From contig CACGIZ010000002.1 in assembly GCA_902573235.1 (NCBI GenBank), forward strand, positions 1-64,000: 64,000 nucleotides of DNA, read 5' to 3'. Positions 37,780-47,671 of the stretch are shown here, one piece after another. Numbering within the stretch: the first letter of the stretch is position 1; every line of letters begins with the position of its first letter. A program made the translations under genes and the position numbers. Below the pieces are notes generated by a model. That model ran no database searches and had not been told where the DNA came from. It saw only the letters and a list, made by a program, of their open reading frames with translations. This DNA is from an uncultured Pelagibacteraceae bacterium (GTDB lineage Bacteria > Pseudomonadota > Alphaproteobacteria > Pelagibacterales > Pelagibacteraceae).

Positions 37780-39066
37780 ATGAATGATTTCAAAGTAAAA
37801 GATATATCTGAAGCTGAGTTTGGAAGAAAAGAAATTTCAATAGCTGAGAGTGAAATGCCTGGATTAATGGCTTTAAGAGAAGAGTACTCTGGTAAAACTC
37901 CTTTGAAAGGTGCCAAGATCATTGGCTGTTTACATATGACCATCCAAACAGCTGTTTTAATAGAAACATTAGTAGATCTTGGTGCTGAAGTGAGATGGTC
38001 ATCATGTAATATATTCTCAACACAAGATCATGCTGCTGCTGCTATAGCGAAAGCAGGTATTCCAGTTTATGCATGGAAAGGCGAAACAGAAGAGGAGTAT
38101 CTATGGTGTATAAAACAAACAATCGTAGGGAACAAAAATTGGAAACCTAATATGCTACTCGACGATGGTGGTGACTTGACTGCCATAATGCATAATGAAT
38201 ATAAAGATTTGTTAAAAGACGTGAAAGGTGTTTCAGAGGAAACAACTACTGGAATTAAAGCTCTTAATAAAATGGAAAAAGATAACTCGCTTTTGGTTCC
38301 GGCTATTAATGTAAATGACTCTGTTACAAAATCGAAATTTGATAATTTATATGGTTGTAGAGAGAGCTTAGTTGATGGAATTAGAAGAGCAACCGATGTG
38401 ATGATGTCAGGTAAAATTGCTATTGTTGCAGGTTTTGGTGATGTGGGAAAAGGTAGCGCAGCATCCTTAAGACAAAGTGGTGCAAGAGTAATGGTAACCG
38501 AAGCTGATCCAATATGTGCTTTGCAGGCTGCTATGGAAGGATATGAAGTGGTCTTAATGGATGAAGCCATCAGCAAAGCTGATATTGTAGTTACAGCAAC
38601 TGGAAATAAAGATATTGTTACAGCTGATCACATGAGAGATATGAAAGACAGAGCTATTCTATGTAATATTGGTCATTTTGATAATGAAATTCAAGTAGAG
38701 GCATTAAAAAATTATAAATGGACAGAGATAAAACCACAAGTTCATGAAATTGAATTACCAAGCAAAAAAAGAATAATTCTGTTAGCTGAGGGTAGACTAG
38801 TTAACCTTGGATGTGCTACGGGCCACCCTAGTTTTGTAATGAGCGCATCTTTTACAAATCAAGTAATTGCTCAAATAGAGCTTTGGAATAATTACAAAAA
38901 TTATGAAAATAAAGTTTATGTTTTACCAAAACATTTAGATGAAAAAGTAGCCACTCTTCATTTAAAAAAAGTAGGAGCAAAACTTACCAAATTATCAAAA
39001 GATCAAGCTGATTATATTAGTGTTGGAGTAGAAGGTCCATTTAAACCGAATGCTTATCGCTACTAA
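37780..39066 (+). CDS. ahcY: S-adenosylhomocysteine hydrolase
   Basis: Cleaves S-adenosylhomocysteine to adenosine and homocysteine with a bound NAD, sustaining the methylation cycle. Conserved blocks are [43 protein letters not shown] and the NAD fold [15 protein letters not shown]. The C-terminus ends in the conserved [10 protein letters not shown]. At 428 aa it is the compact form. It overlaps tsaE by 17 bases. Confidence 0.97.
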   Translation: MNDFKVKDISEAEFGRKEISIAESEMPGLMALREEYSGKTPLKGAKIIGCLHMTIQTAVLIETLVDLGAEVRWSSCNIFSTQDHAAAAIAKAGIPVYAWKGETEEEYLWCIKQTIVGNKNWKPNMLLDDGGDLTAIMHNEYKDLLKDVKGVSEETTTGIKALNKMEKDNSLLVPAINVNDSVTKSKFDNLYGCRESLVDGIRRATDVMMSGKIAIVAGFGDVGKGSAASLRQSGARVMVTEADPICALQAAMEGYEVVLMDEAISKADIVVTATGNKDIVTADHMRDMKDRAILCNIGHFDNEIQVEALKNYKWTEIKPQVHEIELPSKKRIILLAEGRLVNLGCATGHPSFVMSASFTNQVIAQIELWNNYKNYENKVYVLPKHLDEKVATLHLKKVGAKLTKLSKDQADYISVGVEGPFKPNAYRY

Positions 39067-39505
39067 AAGTAGTAAAATAGTTTTATCTTCAGAAAATAAG
39101 ACAGAGGAATTAGCGAAAAAAATTTCAAAAAAACTTAAACCTAAAGACATTATCTATTTATATGGTGAAATGGGTGTTGGTAAAACTACCTTTGTAAGGT
39201 ACATGATTAATGAGTTTCAAAAAAAAAATAAACTTCAGATAACTGAAGTTACAAGTCCTACATTTAATATATTATGCGAATACGATATTAAACAAATCAA
39301 AATAAATCATTATGATTTATTTAGGCTTAAAAATAAAGAGGAGATAAAAAATTTAGACTTGTTTAATGATATTTCTAACACTATTACATTTATAGAATGG
39401 CCACAAATAATTGATAAAAAACCAGATAATTTGATAGAATTGAATTTTGAATATGAAGAAAACCATCAAAAAAGATCTGTGCAAATAAAGGGATTAAGTT
39501 TTTAA
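39050..39505 (+). CDS. tsaE: tRNA threonylcarbamoyladenosine biosynthesis ATPase TsaE
   Basis: Small P-loop ATPase that works with TsaB and TsaD in t6A modification at tRNA position 37. The Walker A GEMGVGKT is at residues 39-46. The typical [13 protein letters not shown] and the block FIEWPQII follow. At 151 aa it is full length. It lies in the alphaproteobacterial order ahcY-tsaE-amgK-murU. Confidence 0.93.
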   Translation: MLIATKSSKIVLSSENKTEELAKKISKKLKPKDIIYLYGEMGVGKTTFVRYMINEFQKKNKLQITEVTSPTFNILCEYDIKQIKINHYDLFRLKNKEEIKNLDLFNDISNTITFIEWPQIIDKKPDNLIELNFEYEENHQKRSVQIKGLSF

Positions 39506-39512
39506 TTTTTTA

Positions 39513-40457
39513 ATGAGAGATTTAAAAAGAATTAAAGGTGATGCATCTTTTCGTAAATTTTTTAGAAAAAAAAATAAATTAAAAAATTCAGTTATAGTTT
39601 TTGCTAAAAAAGAAAAATCTAAAAATCTTTTAATTTATGATGCAATAAATAAGGTTTTAATTAAGAATAAAGTTTTAGCGCCTAAATTATTAAATGAAAA
39701 ATATAATAGGAATTTTATAGAAATTCAGGATTTTGGAAATCAGAGAATCTTTGATGTTTTAAAAAAAAACAATAATAAATTTTTATATTTCAAAAAAATA
39801 ATTAAAATTTTAAATCAAATACAGAGAATTAAAGATAAAAATATTAAAAACTTTAAAGATCAAAAATATACAATCCCTAGATATAGTAAAAAAATGCTTT
39901 TAGATGAAACAAATTTATTTTGTGATTGGTATTTAGATAAAAAATTATCAAAAAAAAATATAGCCTCATTCAAAAAAAGATTTGATAAAATAATAAAAAA
40001 TCTCATTCTAAAATTAAAATTTAAGAATGAAGTTTTTGTTCATAGAGATTTCCATGTTTCAAATTTAATGCTTGTGAATAAACAAATAGGTGTAATAGAC
40101 AGTCAAGATGCTGTAATAGGAAATAAGGCTTATGATTTAGCGTCTCTTATTGATGATGTTAGACTTAAAACACCAATTATATTAAAAAAAAAAATTTTCA
40201 ATTTTTATATTAAAGAGCAAAATAAATTATCAATCAATAAATTTAAAAATGATTTTGAAATATTATCAATTTTAAGAAATTTAAAAATAATAGGCATTTT
40301 TACTCGATTAGCAAAACGAGATGGTAAAAAAAATTATTTAAAATTGATACCCCATGCGTGGTATTTAATTAGAGTTAGGATTAATAAAAACAAGGTATTG
40401 AAAGATCTTAAATACCTTTTAAATGAAAATTTTAGAAGAGAATTAAATGAAAATTGA
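39513..40457 (+). CDS. amgK: Aminoglycoside phosphotransferase-fold sugar kinase, AmgK-like
   Basis: Predicted anomeric kinase for N-acetylmuramate and N-acetylglucosamine in peptidoglycan recycling. The kinase catalytic loop is FVHRDFHVSNLML, the metal-binding part GVIDSQDAVIGNKAYDLASL, and FCDWYL is also family-typical. At 314 aa it is close to AmgK of Pseudomonas. It overlaps the MurU-like gene by 11 bases, the same pairing that defines the MurNAc salvage bypass to UDP-MurNAc. Function follows from family and pairing. Confidence 0.85.
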   Translation: MRDLKRIKGDASFRKFFRKKNKLKNSVIVFAKKEKSKNLLIYDAINKVLIKNKVLAPKLLNEKYNRNFIEIQDFGNQRIFDVLKKNNNKFLYFKKIIKILNQIQRIKDKNIKNFKDQKYTIPRYSKKMLLDETNLFCDWYLDKKLSKKNIASFKKRFDKIIKNLILKLKFKNEVFVHRDFHVSNLMLVNKQIGVIDSQDAVIGNKAYDLASLIDDVRLKTPIILKKKIFNFYIKEQNKLSINKFKNDFEILSILRNLKIIGIFTRLAKRDGKKNYLKLIPHAWYLIRVRINKNKVLKDLKYLLNENFRRELNEN

Positions 40458-41136
40458 AACTGCGTTAATATTATGTGCGGGTTTTGGTAAAAGATTAAAT
40501 CCTATGACTTTAGAAACGCCGAAGCCTCTACTCAAATTGAATAATTATACAATGTTGGAAACTTGTATAAATACACTAATAAAGTTAGGTGTTAAAAAAA
40601 TTTATTTAAATACTTTTTTTTTAAAAGATAAAATTGCTGATTATATAGAAGAAAAAAATTTTTCTGCAAATATTAACATAATTGAAGATGGAAAAAATAT
40701 TTTAGATACAGGTGGTGGAATATTAAATTTGATAAAAAACATTTCAGATAAAAATTTTTTTGTTTTCAACCCAGATACATTATGGAACGAAAGCTATGTT
40801 GATGAAATTGAAAAAATGCAAAATCTTTATTTTACAAAAAAAATTAATAATCTTCTTTTGGTTGTAAAAAAAAATTTAAGTTTTGACAAAAATCTTTTGG
40901 GTGATTTTGTATTACAAAATGAAAAGTTAAAAAAAAATAAAAAAAATAGCCATATTTATATTGGTTGTCAGATTTTGAATAAAGAACTATTCAAAAATTA
41001 TGAAGTTACTAGTTTTTCGGTAAGTGAAATTTGGAACAAATTAATCAAAAAAAATGAACTTAATGGTTTTGAGAGTTTAAATAAATTTTATCATTTGACT
41101 GATTTAAATACTTTTAAAAAACTACAAGATCTTTAG
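40447..41136 (+). CDS. murU: N-acetylmuramate-1-phosphate uridylyltransferase, MurU-like
   Basis: Nucleotidyltransferase expected to convert MurNAc-1-phosphate to UDP-MurNAc. The nucleotide-binding signature is LILCAGFGKRLNPMTLETPK, with LLKLNNYTMLE following; FVFNPDTLWN carries the metal-binding aspartate. At 229 aa it is the short NTP-transferase form seen in MurU. Coupled to AmgK upstream. It converges on gpmA with a 23-base overlap, the longest convergent overlap here. Confidence 0.85.
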   Translation: MKIETALILCAGFGKRLNPMTLETPKPLLKLNNYTMLETCINTLIKLGVKKIYLNTFFLKDKIADYIEEKNFSANINIIEDGKNILDTGGGILNLIKNISDKNFFVFNPDTLWNESYVDEIEKMQNLYFTKKINNLLLVVKKNLSFDKNLLGDFVLQNEKLKKNKKNSHIYIGCQILNKELFKNYEVTSFSVSEIWNKLIKKNELNGFESLNKFYHLTDLNTFKKLQDL

Positions 41137-41827
41137 CGCGTTTTTTATCTAGATATTCACATTTTAAAATTTCATTATTATTATTAAATTCTAGCAGCAA
41201 AGGATTTCCAGTAGGAATTTCTAAATTTGAAATTTGATTATTATCTAATTTAAATAAATATTTACATAAAGCTCTAATCGAATTTCCATGAGCAGAAATC
41301 AAAATATTTTTATCATTAAATTTTTTAGAAATTTCTTTTTCGTAATATCTTACTACTCTTTCGTAAGTATCCTTTAAAGACTCTGTATCTGGTATTATAT
41401 CTCTAGATAACTCGTTGTAAGTATCAATATTATTTGGGTGATAGCTACTGTCTTTTTCTAAAGGTTCAGGTTTTATATCCCAAGATCTTCTAAACTCGTG
41501 GATTTTATTTTCTCCAAGTTTTTTAATCATTTCAATTTTATTCAAACCAGTTAACGATCCGTAGTGTCTTTCATTTAGCTCCCAAGCTCGAACAAAATTT
41601 TTATGATCTTTGGTGACATTCTGTATAATTTTTAGAGTGTTAATAGCTCTTTTTTGTAATGATGAATAATATAGATCTATTGCAATACCTTTATCTTTGA
41701 TCAAATTACCAGCTTTTTCTGCTTCTAATTTGCCCTGATTAGTTAGGTCTACGTCAACCCATCCTGTAAATCTTTTTTCCAGATTCCAAATACTTTGACC
41801 GTGTCTGACTAAAATCAAAAATTTCAT
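41114..41827 (-). CDS. gpmA: 2,3-bisphosphoglycerate-dependent phosphoglycerate mutase
   Basis: Interconverts 3- and 2-phosphoglycerate through a phosphohistidine. The catalytic RHG motif includes H9 in LILVRHGQSIWN, followed by RFTGWVDVDLTNQG. ELNERHYGSLTGLNK is the substrate block, and the second histidine is in LISAHGNSIRALCKYL. At 237 aa it matches the cofactor-dependent family. Confidence 0.95.
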   Translation of the reverse strand: MKFLILVRHGQSIWNLEKRFTGWVDVDLTNQGKLEAEKAGNLIKDKGIAIDLYYSSLQKRAINTLKIIQNVTKDHKNFVRAWELNERHYGSLTGLNKIEMIKKLGENKIHEFRRSWDIKPEPLEKDSSYHPNNIDTYNELSRDIIPDTESLKDTYERVVRYYEKEISKKFNDKNILISAHGNSIRALCKYLFKLDNNQISNLEIPTGNPLLLEFNNNNEILKCEYLDKKRAKDLVVF

Positions 41828-41869
41828 TACTTTAAGTTTTATTTTAATATAAATAAAATTTAATTATAT

Positions 41870-42268
41870 ATGTTTAAAAAATTTCTATTAAATTTAAAAA
41901 TATTTTTCTATATTGCAAATATAATATTAATTTCTCTGTATGTCTTTCCTGGGAGCATATTGGGTTGGTTTTTGTATAATGATGCAGGTTTACAACCTCA
42001 AATTTCCCCAGATTTTATAGTTTCATCTAATCATGTTTTTGCTTTTTCTGTATTAACTATTTTAGGCTACATATCGTATGAGAGTAAAAAATTAAATTTA
42101 GTATTTATTTATCTATTTTTTATTTCTATATTTTTGGAATTATTACACCTTATAATTCCTAATAGGGGTTTTGAATATTCAGATTTATTTGGAAATATTA
42201 CAGGTGTTTTGATAATTTATATCTATTTTCAATTTTACAAATTTTTTTTACGAAGAAATGATAAATAA
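41870..42268 (+). CDS. VanZ-like small membrane protein
   Basis: Hydrophobic protein of 132 aa with about four membrane helices (roughly 10-35, 50-70, 77-97 and 105-125). The segments NHVFAFSVLTILGYISY and FLELLHLIIPNRGFEYSDLFGNITG resemble the VanZ-like superfamily: an HxxaF helix followed by an E...iP.R...D...N.lG pattern. The biochemical role of this family is unclear. It overlaps the transglycosylase-like lipoprotein gene by 11 bases. Confidence 0.7.
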   Translation: MFKKFLLNLKIFFYIANIILISLYVFPGSILGWFLYNDAGLQPQISPDFIVSSNHVFAFSVLTILGYISYESKKLNLVFIYLFFISIFLELLHLIIPNRGFEYSDLFGNITGVLIIYIYFQFYKFFLRRNDK

Positions 42269-42860
42269 AATTTTTAACAATTCATTGATTTTTATATTTT
42301 TTTTTATATCAGCTTGTTCATCAATACCAAAAAACACATCTAATAGTTGCTCGATTTTTAATGAGAGATATCTTTGGTATAAGCACACAAAAAAGACAGA
42401 GCAGAAATGGGGCACACCTATTTATATTCAATTAGCAATTATCAAAATGGAGTCTGATTTTGATTGGTTAGCAAAACCTAAAAGACAAAAAATTTTTAAG
42501 GTAATACCATATAAACGACCTTCAAGTTCATTTGGATATTCTCAAGCAGTTAAAGGAACTTGGGAACAATACAAAAAGGAGACAGGAAATAAACTTGCTA
42601 CGAGAGCAAGATTCAAAGATAGTGTAGACTTTATTGGTTGGTATACAAATAAAACAGAAACTATTTTGAAAATTTCCAAAAAAGATGCTTTTAGGCAATA
42701 TCTTGCTTATCATGAAGGTTGGGGAAATTTCAAATATTACAAAAAAAATAAAAAGGTAATAGGACTAGCAAAAAAAGTTGAGAAACAATCGAATATTTAT
42801 AAAAAACAATTACTAAAGTGTAGTGATAACTTAAATAAAAATAAATATATTATTTTTTAG
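42258..42860 (+). CDS. Lipoprotein with lytic-transglycosylase-like (lysozyme-fold) domain
   Basis: A signal peptide ends in a lipobox (FFFISAC, lipidated C20). The mature part has AIIKMESDFDWLAKP, where the glutamate fits the catalytic residue of SLT-type enzymes, followed by SSSFGYSQAVKGTWEQYKK and YLAYHEGWGNF, both typical of the lysozyme fold. At 200 aa it is a compact enzyme. Probably acts on peptidoglycan from the outer membrane. Convergent 11-base overlap with the RND pump gene. Confidence 0.75.
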   Translation: MINKIFNNSLIFIFFFISACSSIPKNTSNSCSIFNERYLWYKHTKKTEQKWGTPIYIQLAIIKMESDFDWLAKPKRQKIFKVIPYKRPSSSFGYSQAVKGTWEQYKKETGNKLATRARFKDSVDFIGWYTNKTETILKISKKDAFRQYLAYHEGWGNFKYYKKNKKVIGLAKKVEKQSNIYKKQLLKCSDNLNKNKYIIF

Positions 42861-45800
42861 ATAATTCTTTTTTTAATTCTATATCTATTACATCAATTCT
42901 TTTGGTATTTTTTGCTAATGCCAAATACATTGAAGGTGTTACATATAAAGTAAAGAAAGTTGAAATTATCATTCCTCCTAAAATAGTAGAGCCAACTGCT
43001 AATCTTGAGCCTTCACCAGCACCTGGACCAATATTTCCAATGACCAGAGGCATCATTGCTATCATTGTACTTAAAGAGGTCATTATAATTGGTCTAAACC
43101 TTACTGCGCAAGCTTCTTTTACGGCTGTATCAATATTTTTTCCAGTTGTTCTAATTTGATTAGCAAAATCAACAATTAAGATACTATTTTTTGTCGAAAT
43201 ACCAATCAGAATAATAAGAGCAATTTGAGAAAAAATATTTATTGAGCTATTAAGAAATAAAATAAATACTAACCCACCAAATATTGCCAACGGAACAGTT
43301 AATACTATTATGAATGGATGAATGAATGAATTAAATGTTGCAGCCATCACTAAATATGCAGTCAACAATGCTAAAGCAAAAATTATAAACAACTCATTGC
43401 TTGTCTCTTTAATTTCCTCAGATTTTCCTTTCCAAGTAATTTGATTTTTTGGGGCCTCACTTGACATAACTTCTTCAAAAAATTTAATTGCCTCTGTTAG
43501 AGTATAACCTTCATTAATATTTGCAGAAATAGTTACAGCTCTTTGTCTATTATACCTAGCAAGTTGTTTTGCTGATCCTTCTTCTTTAAAACTCACTAAA
43601 TTTGCCAATGAAATTAACTTACTATTAGTTTCAGAACGAACAAATATTTTTGAAATACCCTCTTTATTCCTTCTGTCAGATAAATATTGTTGAACTATAA
43701 TAGGATATTCTTTTCCTAATTTATTAAAGGTTGTAATTTTTTTACCACCATAAAGAGTTTCAAGAGTTTCACCTATTGCCTTTGTTGAAACACCTAAATC
43801 TTTCGCTTTATTTTTATTAATTATTAATTTTACCTCAGGTTTATTTCTATTGTAATCTGAGTCAATCCTTGAGAGATTTTTATTTGATCTTAATTTTCTA
43901 ATTATTTTTTTTTGAATTTCTTCTAACTCTTCATAAGTGCTGCCATATATAACCATTTGTACTGGTTTATTGTAACTTGAAACTCTTATAGATTGAGGAG
44001 ATATTGGAAAAGCTAAAGCTTGGGGTAAAGTCACTATTTTACCTATAGCCTCTCTTAAAACAACTTGTTGGCCTTTTTTTCTATTTTTCCAATCATCTAG
44101 TAAGGCAATTATAATAAAACTATTATATGAGTTAGCAGAACTTCCAAATCCTGGAACTCTCATTATAAATCTTGAATAAGGACTATCTTCTGCTTGAAGA
44201 AGAGGTAGCAGTCTTGCCTCTACTTTTTGAGCTTGTTCTTGAGTATATTCAAAAGAACTTCCTTCATCTGTCGCACCAATAATTAAATATGCGCCACGAT
44301 CTTCCATCGGCAATAATTCTTTTTTTGAGAAAGTAAATAATAGTATTGAAGCAATGATTATTAATATTATAAAAATACCTACAGTTCTTGTTTTATAAAT
44401 AACTGTACCCAAAGTTTCTTTATAAAAATTTGCAAAATTTGAAAAAATATTTTCAAATTTTCGGATAATAAATTTTTTAGAAGTTTTTTTATTTAAAAAT
44501 TTGCTAGCTAACATTGGTGATAAAGTTAAAGCTACAAAAGAAGACACAACAATTGAGAATGACAATGCTATTGCAGTTTCTCTAAACAATGTACCAGAAA
44601 TTCCTTTAATAAAAATTAATGGTAAAAAAACAGCCACTAAGATTAACGTAGTTGCAATTATAGCAAATGAAATTTGTTTCGATCCTTTATAAGCTGCTAC
44701 TAAAGAATTTTCTCCATTTTCTATCCTCCTGTATATTGCATCAGTCATGATTACTGAGTCATCTGTTATTATTCCAATTGCTAAAATAAAACTTAGAAGA
44801 ACGAAAATGTTTATTGATAATCCAAATATATAAAGACCAAGAAAAGATGCTATAAGACTAACTGGTAAAGCTATTGCTGGCACTATTACAGCTTTAAGAT
44901 TTCCTAAAAATAAATAAATTATTAAAACAACTAAAATAAAAGCAATAAATAATGTTTTGTAAACTTCCTCTATTGCAGCTTCTACATAGTTTGCTCTATT
45001 AAATGAAACTCTTAAATCTAATTCTTCAGGTAAAGATTTTTTTACCTCTATAATTTTTTTCTTAATTTCATTAGAAAGTTCAACTGTTGAAGCACCACTT
45101 CTAGCATATATACCAATACCAACTGTTTTTAAATTTATTTGATCTTTTGTTTGGGCCTTAAAAAGAGTTTTTTCTGAAACTGGACCAAATTCAACATTTG
45201 CAACATCAGATAACAAAATAACTTTATTATTCTTCTTTTTAATTGGAAGTTGTTTAATTGAATTTATATCGTTGTAAGATTTATCTAAATTAAGAGTGAG
45301 ATCAATGTTATCTGCTTCAAGTGTACCTGCTGGAAGGCTAATATTTTCTCCACGCATTGCAGACTCAACTTCTTTTATAGTTAAGTCATTAGCTGCGAGT
45401 TTAATAGGATCAACCCAAACTCTAATACTTAATTCTCTTAATCCTCCAACTCTAATCCTACCAACATTTTTAACGCTGGAAAATTGGTCTACCAGGAATC
45501 TCTCAGCATAATCTCCTAATTCAAGATCACTCCAGGTTGAGGAGGATAATGATAACCACATTGTGGTAGTGAAACCTGCTGCTCTTTTAAGAATTTGTGG
45601 AGGGTCAGACTCTGATGGAAGGTTATCAACTACTCTTGCAACTCTTTCTCTAATGTCATTGGCAGCATTATCTAAATCGATACTTGTATCAAATTCAACA
45701 TTAATAGTGCTTCTTCCATTTTCTGATTTAGAATCTATATTCTTGATACCTTCTGCTCCTCCTATTACATCCTCAAGAACTTGTGTGACTTCTTGATCAA

Positions 45801-45978
45801 CTATTGAAGCAGCAGCAGATTTATAATCTACTTGGACTTGTACAACGGGGGGCTGTATCCCATTTGGCAACTCTCTTACTGGTAATTTCCAAAAAACAAA
45901 TAATCCAAATATAATTAATATAAGAGACATCACCCATGATACCGTCGGTCTTCTTATACTTAGGTCAGTAATAAACAT
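42850..45978 (-). CDS. RND efflux transporter, AcrB/HAE1-type inner-membrane pump
   Basis: Proton-driven exporter of 1042 aa with the two-fold repeat of the RND family: an N-terminal helix, a large periplasmic loop, helices 2-6, and the same again. Markers are IRRPTVSWVMSLILIIFGLF, the helix-4 residues FILAIGIITDDSVIMTDAIYR (proton relay aspartates), and the second-half equivalent ILIGISTKNSILIVDFANQIR. The adaptor gene lies directly upstream by one base. No outer-membrane factor gene is nearby. Substrates unknown. Confidence 0.94.
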   Translation of the reverse strand: MFITDLSIRRPTVSWVMSLILIIFGLFVFWKLPVRELPNGIQPPVVQVQVDYKSAAASIVDQEVTQVLEDVIGGAEGIKNIDSKSENGRSTINVEFDTSIDLDNAANDIRERVARVVDNLPSESDPPQILKRAAGFTTTMWLSLSSSTWSDLELGDYAERFLVDQFSSVKNVGRIRVGGLRELSIRVWVDPIKLAANDLTIKEVESAMRGENISLPAGTLEADNIDLTLNLDKSYNDINSIKQLPIKKKNNKVILLSDVANVEFGPVSEKTLFKAQTKDQINLKTVGIGIYARSGASTVELSNEIKKKIIEVKKSLPEELDLRVSFNRANYVEAAIEEVYKTLFIAFILVVLIIYLFLGNLKAVIVPAIALPVSLIASFLGLYIFGLSINIFVLLSFILAIGIITDDSVIMTDAIYRRIENGENSLVAAYKGSKQISFAIIATTLILVAVFLPLIFIKGISGTLFRETAIALSFSIVVSSFVALTLSPMLASKFLNKKTSKKFIIRKFENIFSNFANFYKETLGTVIYKTRTVGIFIILIIIASILLFTFSKKELLPMEDRGAYLIIGATDEGSSFEYTQEQAQKVEARLLPLLQAEDSPYSRFIMRVPGFGSSANSYNSFIIIALLDDWKNRKKGQQVVLREAIGKIVTLPQALAFPISPQSIRVSSYNKPVQMVIYGSTYEELEEIQKKIIRKLRSNKNLSRIDSDYNRNKPEVKLIINKNKAKDLGVSTKAIGETLETLYGGKKITTFNKLGKEYPIIVQQYLSDRRNKEGISKIFVRSETNSKLISLANLVSFKEEGSAKQLARYNRQRAVTISANINEGYTLTEAIKFFEEVMSSEAPKNQITWKGKSEEIKETSNELFIIFALALLTAYLVMAATFNSFIHPFIIVLTVPLAIFGGLVFILFLNSSINIFSQIALIILIGISTKNSILIVDFANQIRTTGKNIDTAVKEACAVRFRPIIMTSLSTMIAMMPLVIGNIGPGAGEGSRLAVGSTILGGMIISTFFTLYVTPSMYLALAKNTKRIDVIDIELKKELSKK

Positions 45979-45979
45979 T

Positions 45980-46849
45980 TTATTTATTTATTGGTTTGAT
46001 TTTTCCCCGAGGTCTGACTTTTTTTAAACCTTCTGCAACAATAATATCTCCAATATTTAAACCTGAAATTATTTCAATACTTTTGTCATCTCTAAGACCT
46101 GTTTTTATCTCAGTTTTATTCGCAATATTCTCACTATTTATTAAGTAAACAAACGATTTATCACCCTCAATCATTACACTTGTGTCGGGAACACTTAACG
46201 AATTTCTTAAGTTAAATTTGACACCTACTTCTAATAATGACCCAGATATCAATTCTGAATTTTTATTCACTATTTTAATTCTAGATAATAAACTTCTTGT
46301 ATCAGCATTTATTCTGCTTGATACAAAGTCTATTTCACCACTAAAAATTTTATCTTTATAGCTAGATATTTTGACATCTACAGGCAAGCCTTTTTTTATT
46401 GATGCTGAATAATTTTCAGGAATTTTTATATCTGAATATATCGTAGAATTGTCATCCAGTGTGATTATTATTATATTATCTGAAACCAGTATGTCCTCAG
46501 TCAGACCAGTGTAGCCAAGAACACCGCTAAAGGGAGCAATAATATTTCCACTTTTCAATTTAATTATAATTTCTCCTTTTTTAACAAAATTTTTTAGTTT
46601 TAAATCTTCAAAAAGATCATCCTTTTTTATTTTAAAAGTTTCAGATTTTTTTGAAATAGCCGTTCCAAAAGTTTCTATTGTTTCTGCAAATTCTTTTTCT
46701 ACAACTTGTGTAACTATTATTCCAGGTGGTGGTATTTTACTAAATTTTTTTTTAAAATGATTTCCAATCATTGTTCTTCCAATAATCACAGTTGCTATGA
46801 TTAAAAAAAACACCAGTATTATAGAAATTGTTTTTGTAGATCTTTTCAT
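45980..46849 (-). CDS. RND periplasmic adaptor (membrane fusion protein) lacking the helical hairpin
   Basis: Inner-membrane anchored adaptor: helix at about 8-26, then VTQVVEKEFAETIETFGT, a lipoyl-like region and beta-barrel (SDIKIPENYSASIKKGLPVDVKI), and a membrane-proximal domain ending GLKKVRPRGKIKP. In normal adaptors a long alpha-hairpin separates the two lipoyl halves. Here FVKKGEIIIKLKS runs almost directly into GNIIAPFSGVLGYTG, with only a couple of residues between. At 289 aa it is correspondingly short. Co-transcribed with the pump; start ATG at 46849. Confidence 0.85.
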   Translation of the reverse strand: MKRSTKTISIILVFFLIIATVIIGRTMIGNHFKKKFSKIPPPGIIVTQVVEKEFAETIETFGTAISKKSETFKIKKDDLFEDLKLKNFVKKGEIIIKLKSGNIIAPFSGVLGYTGLTEDILVSDNIIIITLDDNSTIYSDIKIPENYSASIKKGLPVDVKISSYKDKIFSGEIDFVSSRINADTRSLLSRIKIVNKNSELISGSLLEVGVKFNLRNSLSVPDTSVMIEGDKSFVYLINSENIANKTEIKTGLRDDKSIEIISGLNIGDIIVAEGLKKVRPRGKIKPINK

Positions 46850-46851
46850 TT

Positions 46852-47670
46852 TTATTTTATTATTCCGTATTCAGCCCATGAGCCGTCGTAAATACAAGGT
46901 TGATATTTATCATTTATTAAAGAATAAGCTAGTGCCAAAACACACGCGGTTACTCCAGATCCACAAGAAAAGACTATGTTTTTTTCATTCAAATTTTTTA
47001 GACTGGAACTAAAAACTTCACGAAGTTTTTCTTTTTCTTTGAAAGTTCCATTTTGATTTAAACAATCCCCAAAAGGTACACAAAATGAATTTTTGATATT
47101 TCCACTTCTCAAACCTTTCCTTGGTTCAGGAACTTTACCTTCAAACCTTTCTTTGCTTCTAGCATCTATCACCTTAAAACTTTGAGAAATGATATTTTCA
47201 TCAATGAATTTCTTACTTTTGACTAATTCTTTTTTTTCAAAACTTTTATACTGTGTATTTGAATTTACAGGAAAATCACTTGTAACCTTTTTATATTCTT
47301 TTAACCATTTTTTTAAACCACCATTCAAAACATGAACCAAATTTGGATCATGGCCAAAATAAATAAAGTTAAACCAACATCTACATGAGCTTACAACATC
47401 AGAATTATCATAGACGATCACTATATCTTCATTTTTAATTCCCATTTCAGATACTATTTTTTCCCAATCAGATTTATCAACCAGCATATGTGGAAGATCA
47501 GTATCCTTTTGAGAATTTTCATCTAAATCAAAAAAAATCGCATTCGGAATATGTTGATTTTTATATTCTTCAAAACCATTTCTTTTTGTTTGTGGCATAT
47601 GCCAAGAACAATCGATTATTTTTACATTATCTAAATTTTTTTCGAGCCAGTTAGTTTCGACTAATGACAT
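46852..47670 (-). CDS. sseA: 3-mercaptopyruvate / thiosulfate sulfurtransferase (tandem rhodanese)
   Basis: Two rhodanese domains (about 1-130 and 150-272). The first has DCSWHMPQTKRNGFEEY and IPNAIFFDLDENS. The second carries the active-site loop FSCGSGVTACVLALA; CGSGVTA is the mercaptopyruvate sulfurtransferase version of the loop. VIDARSKERFEG and PRKGLRSGNIKNSFCVPF are also typical. At 272 aa it is complete. Located two bases from the adaptor gene and one base from msrA. Confidence 0.92.
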   Translation of the reverse strand: MSLVETNWLEKNLDNVKIIDCSWHMPQTKRNGFEEYKNQHIPNAIFFDLDENSQKDTDLPHMLVDKSDWEKIVSEMGIKNEDIVIVYDNSDVVSSCRCWFNFIYFGHDPNLVHVLNGGLKKWLKEYKKVTSDFPVNSNTQYKSFEKKELVKSKKFIDENIISQSFKVIDARSKERFEGKVPEPRKGLRSGNIKNSFCVPFGDCLNQNGTFKEKEKLREVFSSSLKNLNEKNIVFSCGSGVTACVLALAYSLINDKYQPCIYDGSWAEYGIIK

Positions 47671-47671
47671 T

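Noticed and set aside
38067-38576. Antisense open frame of 169 codons inside ahcY
   Set aside because: It lies opposite the well-conserved ahcY sequence and has no recognisable motif or start context; it is a mirror of codon bias in the real gene.
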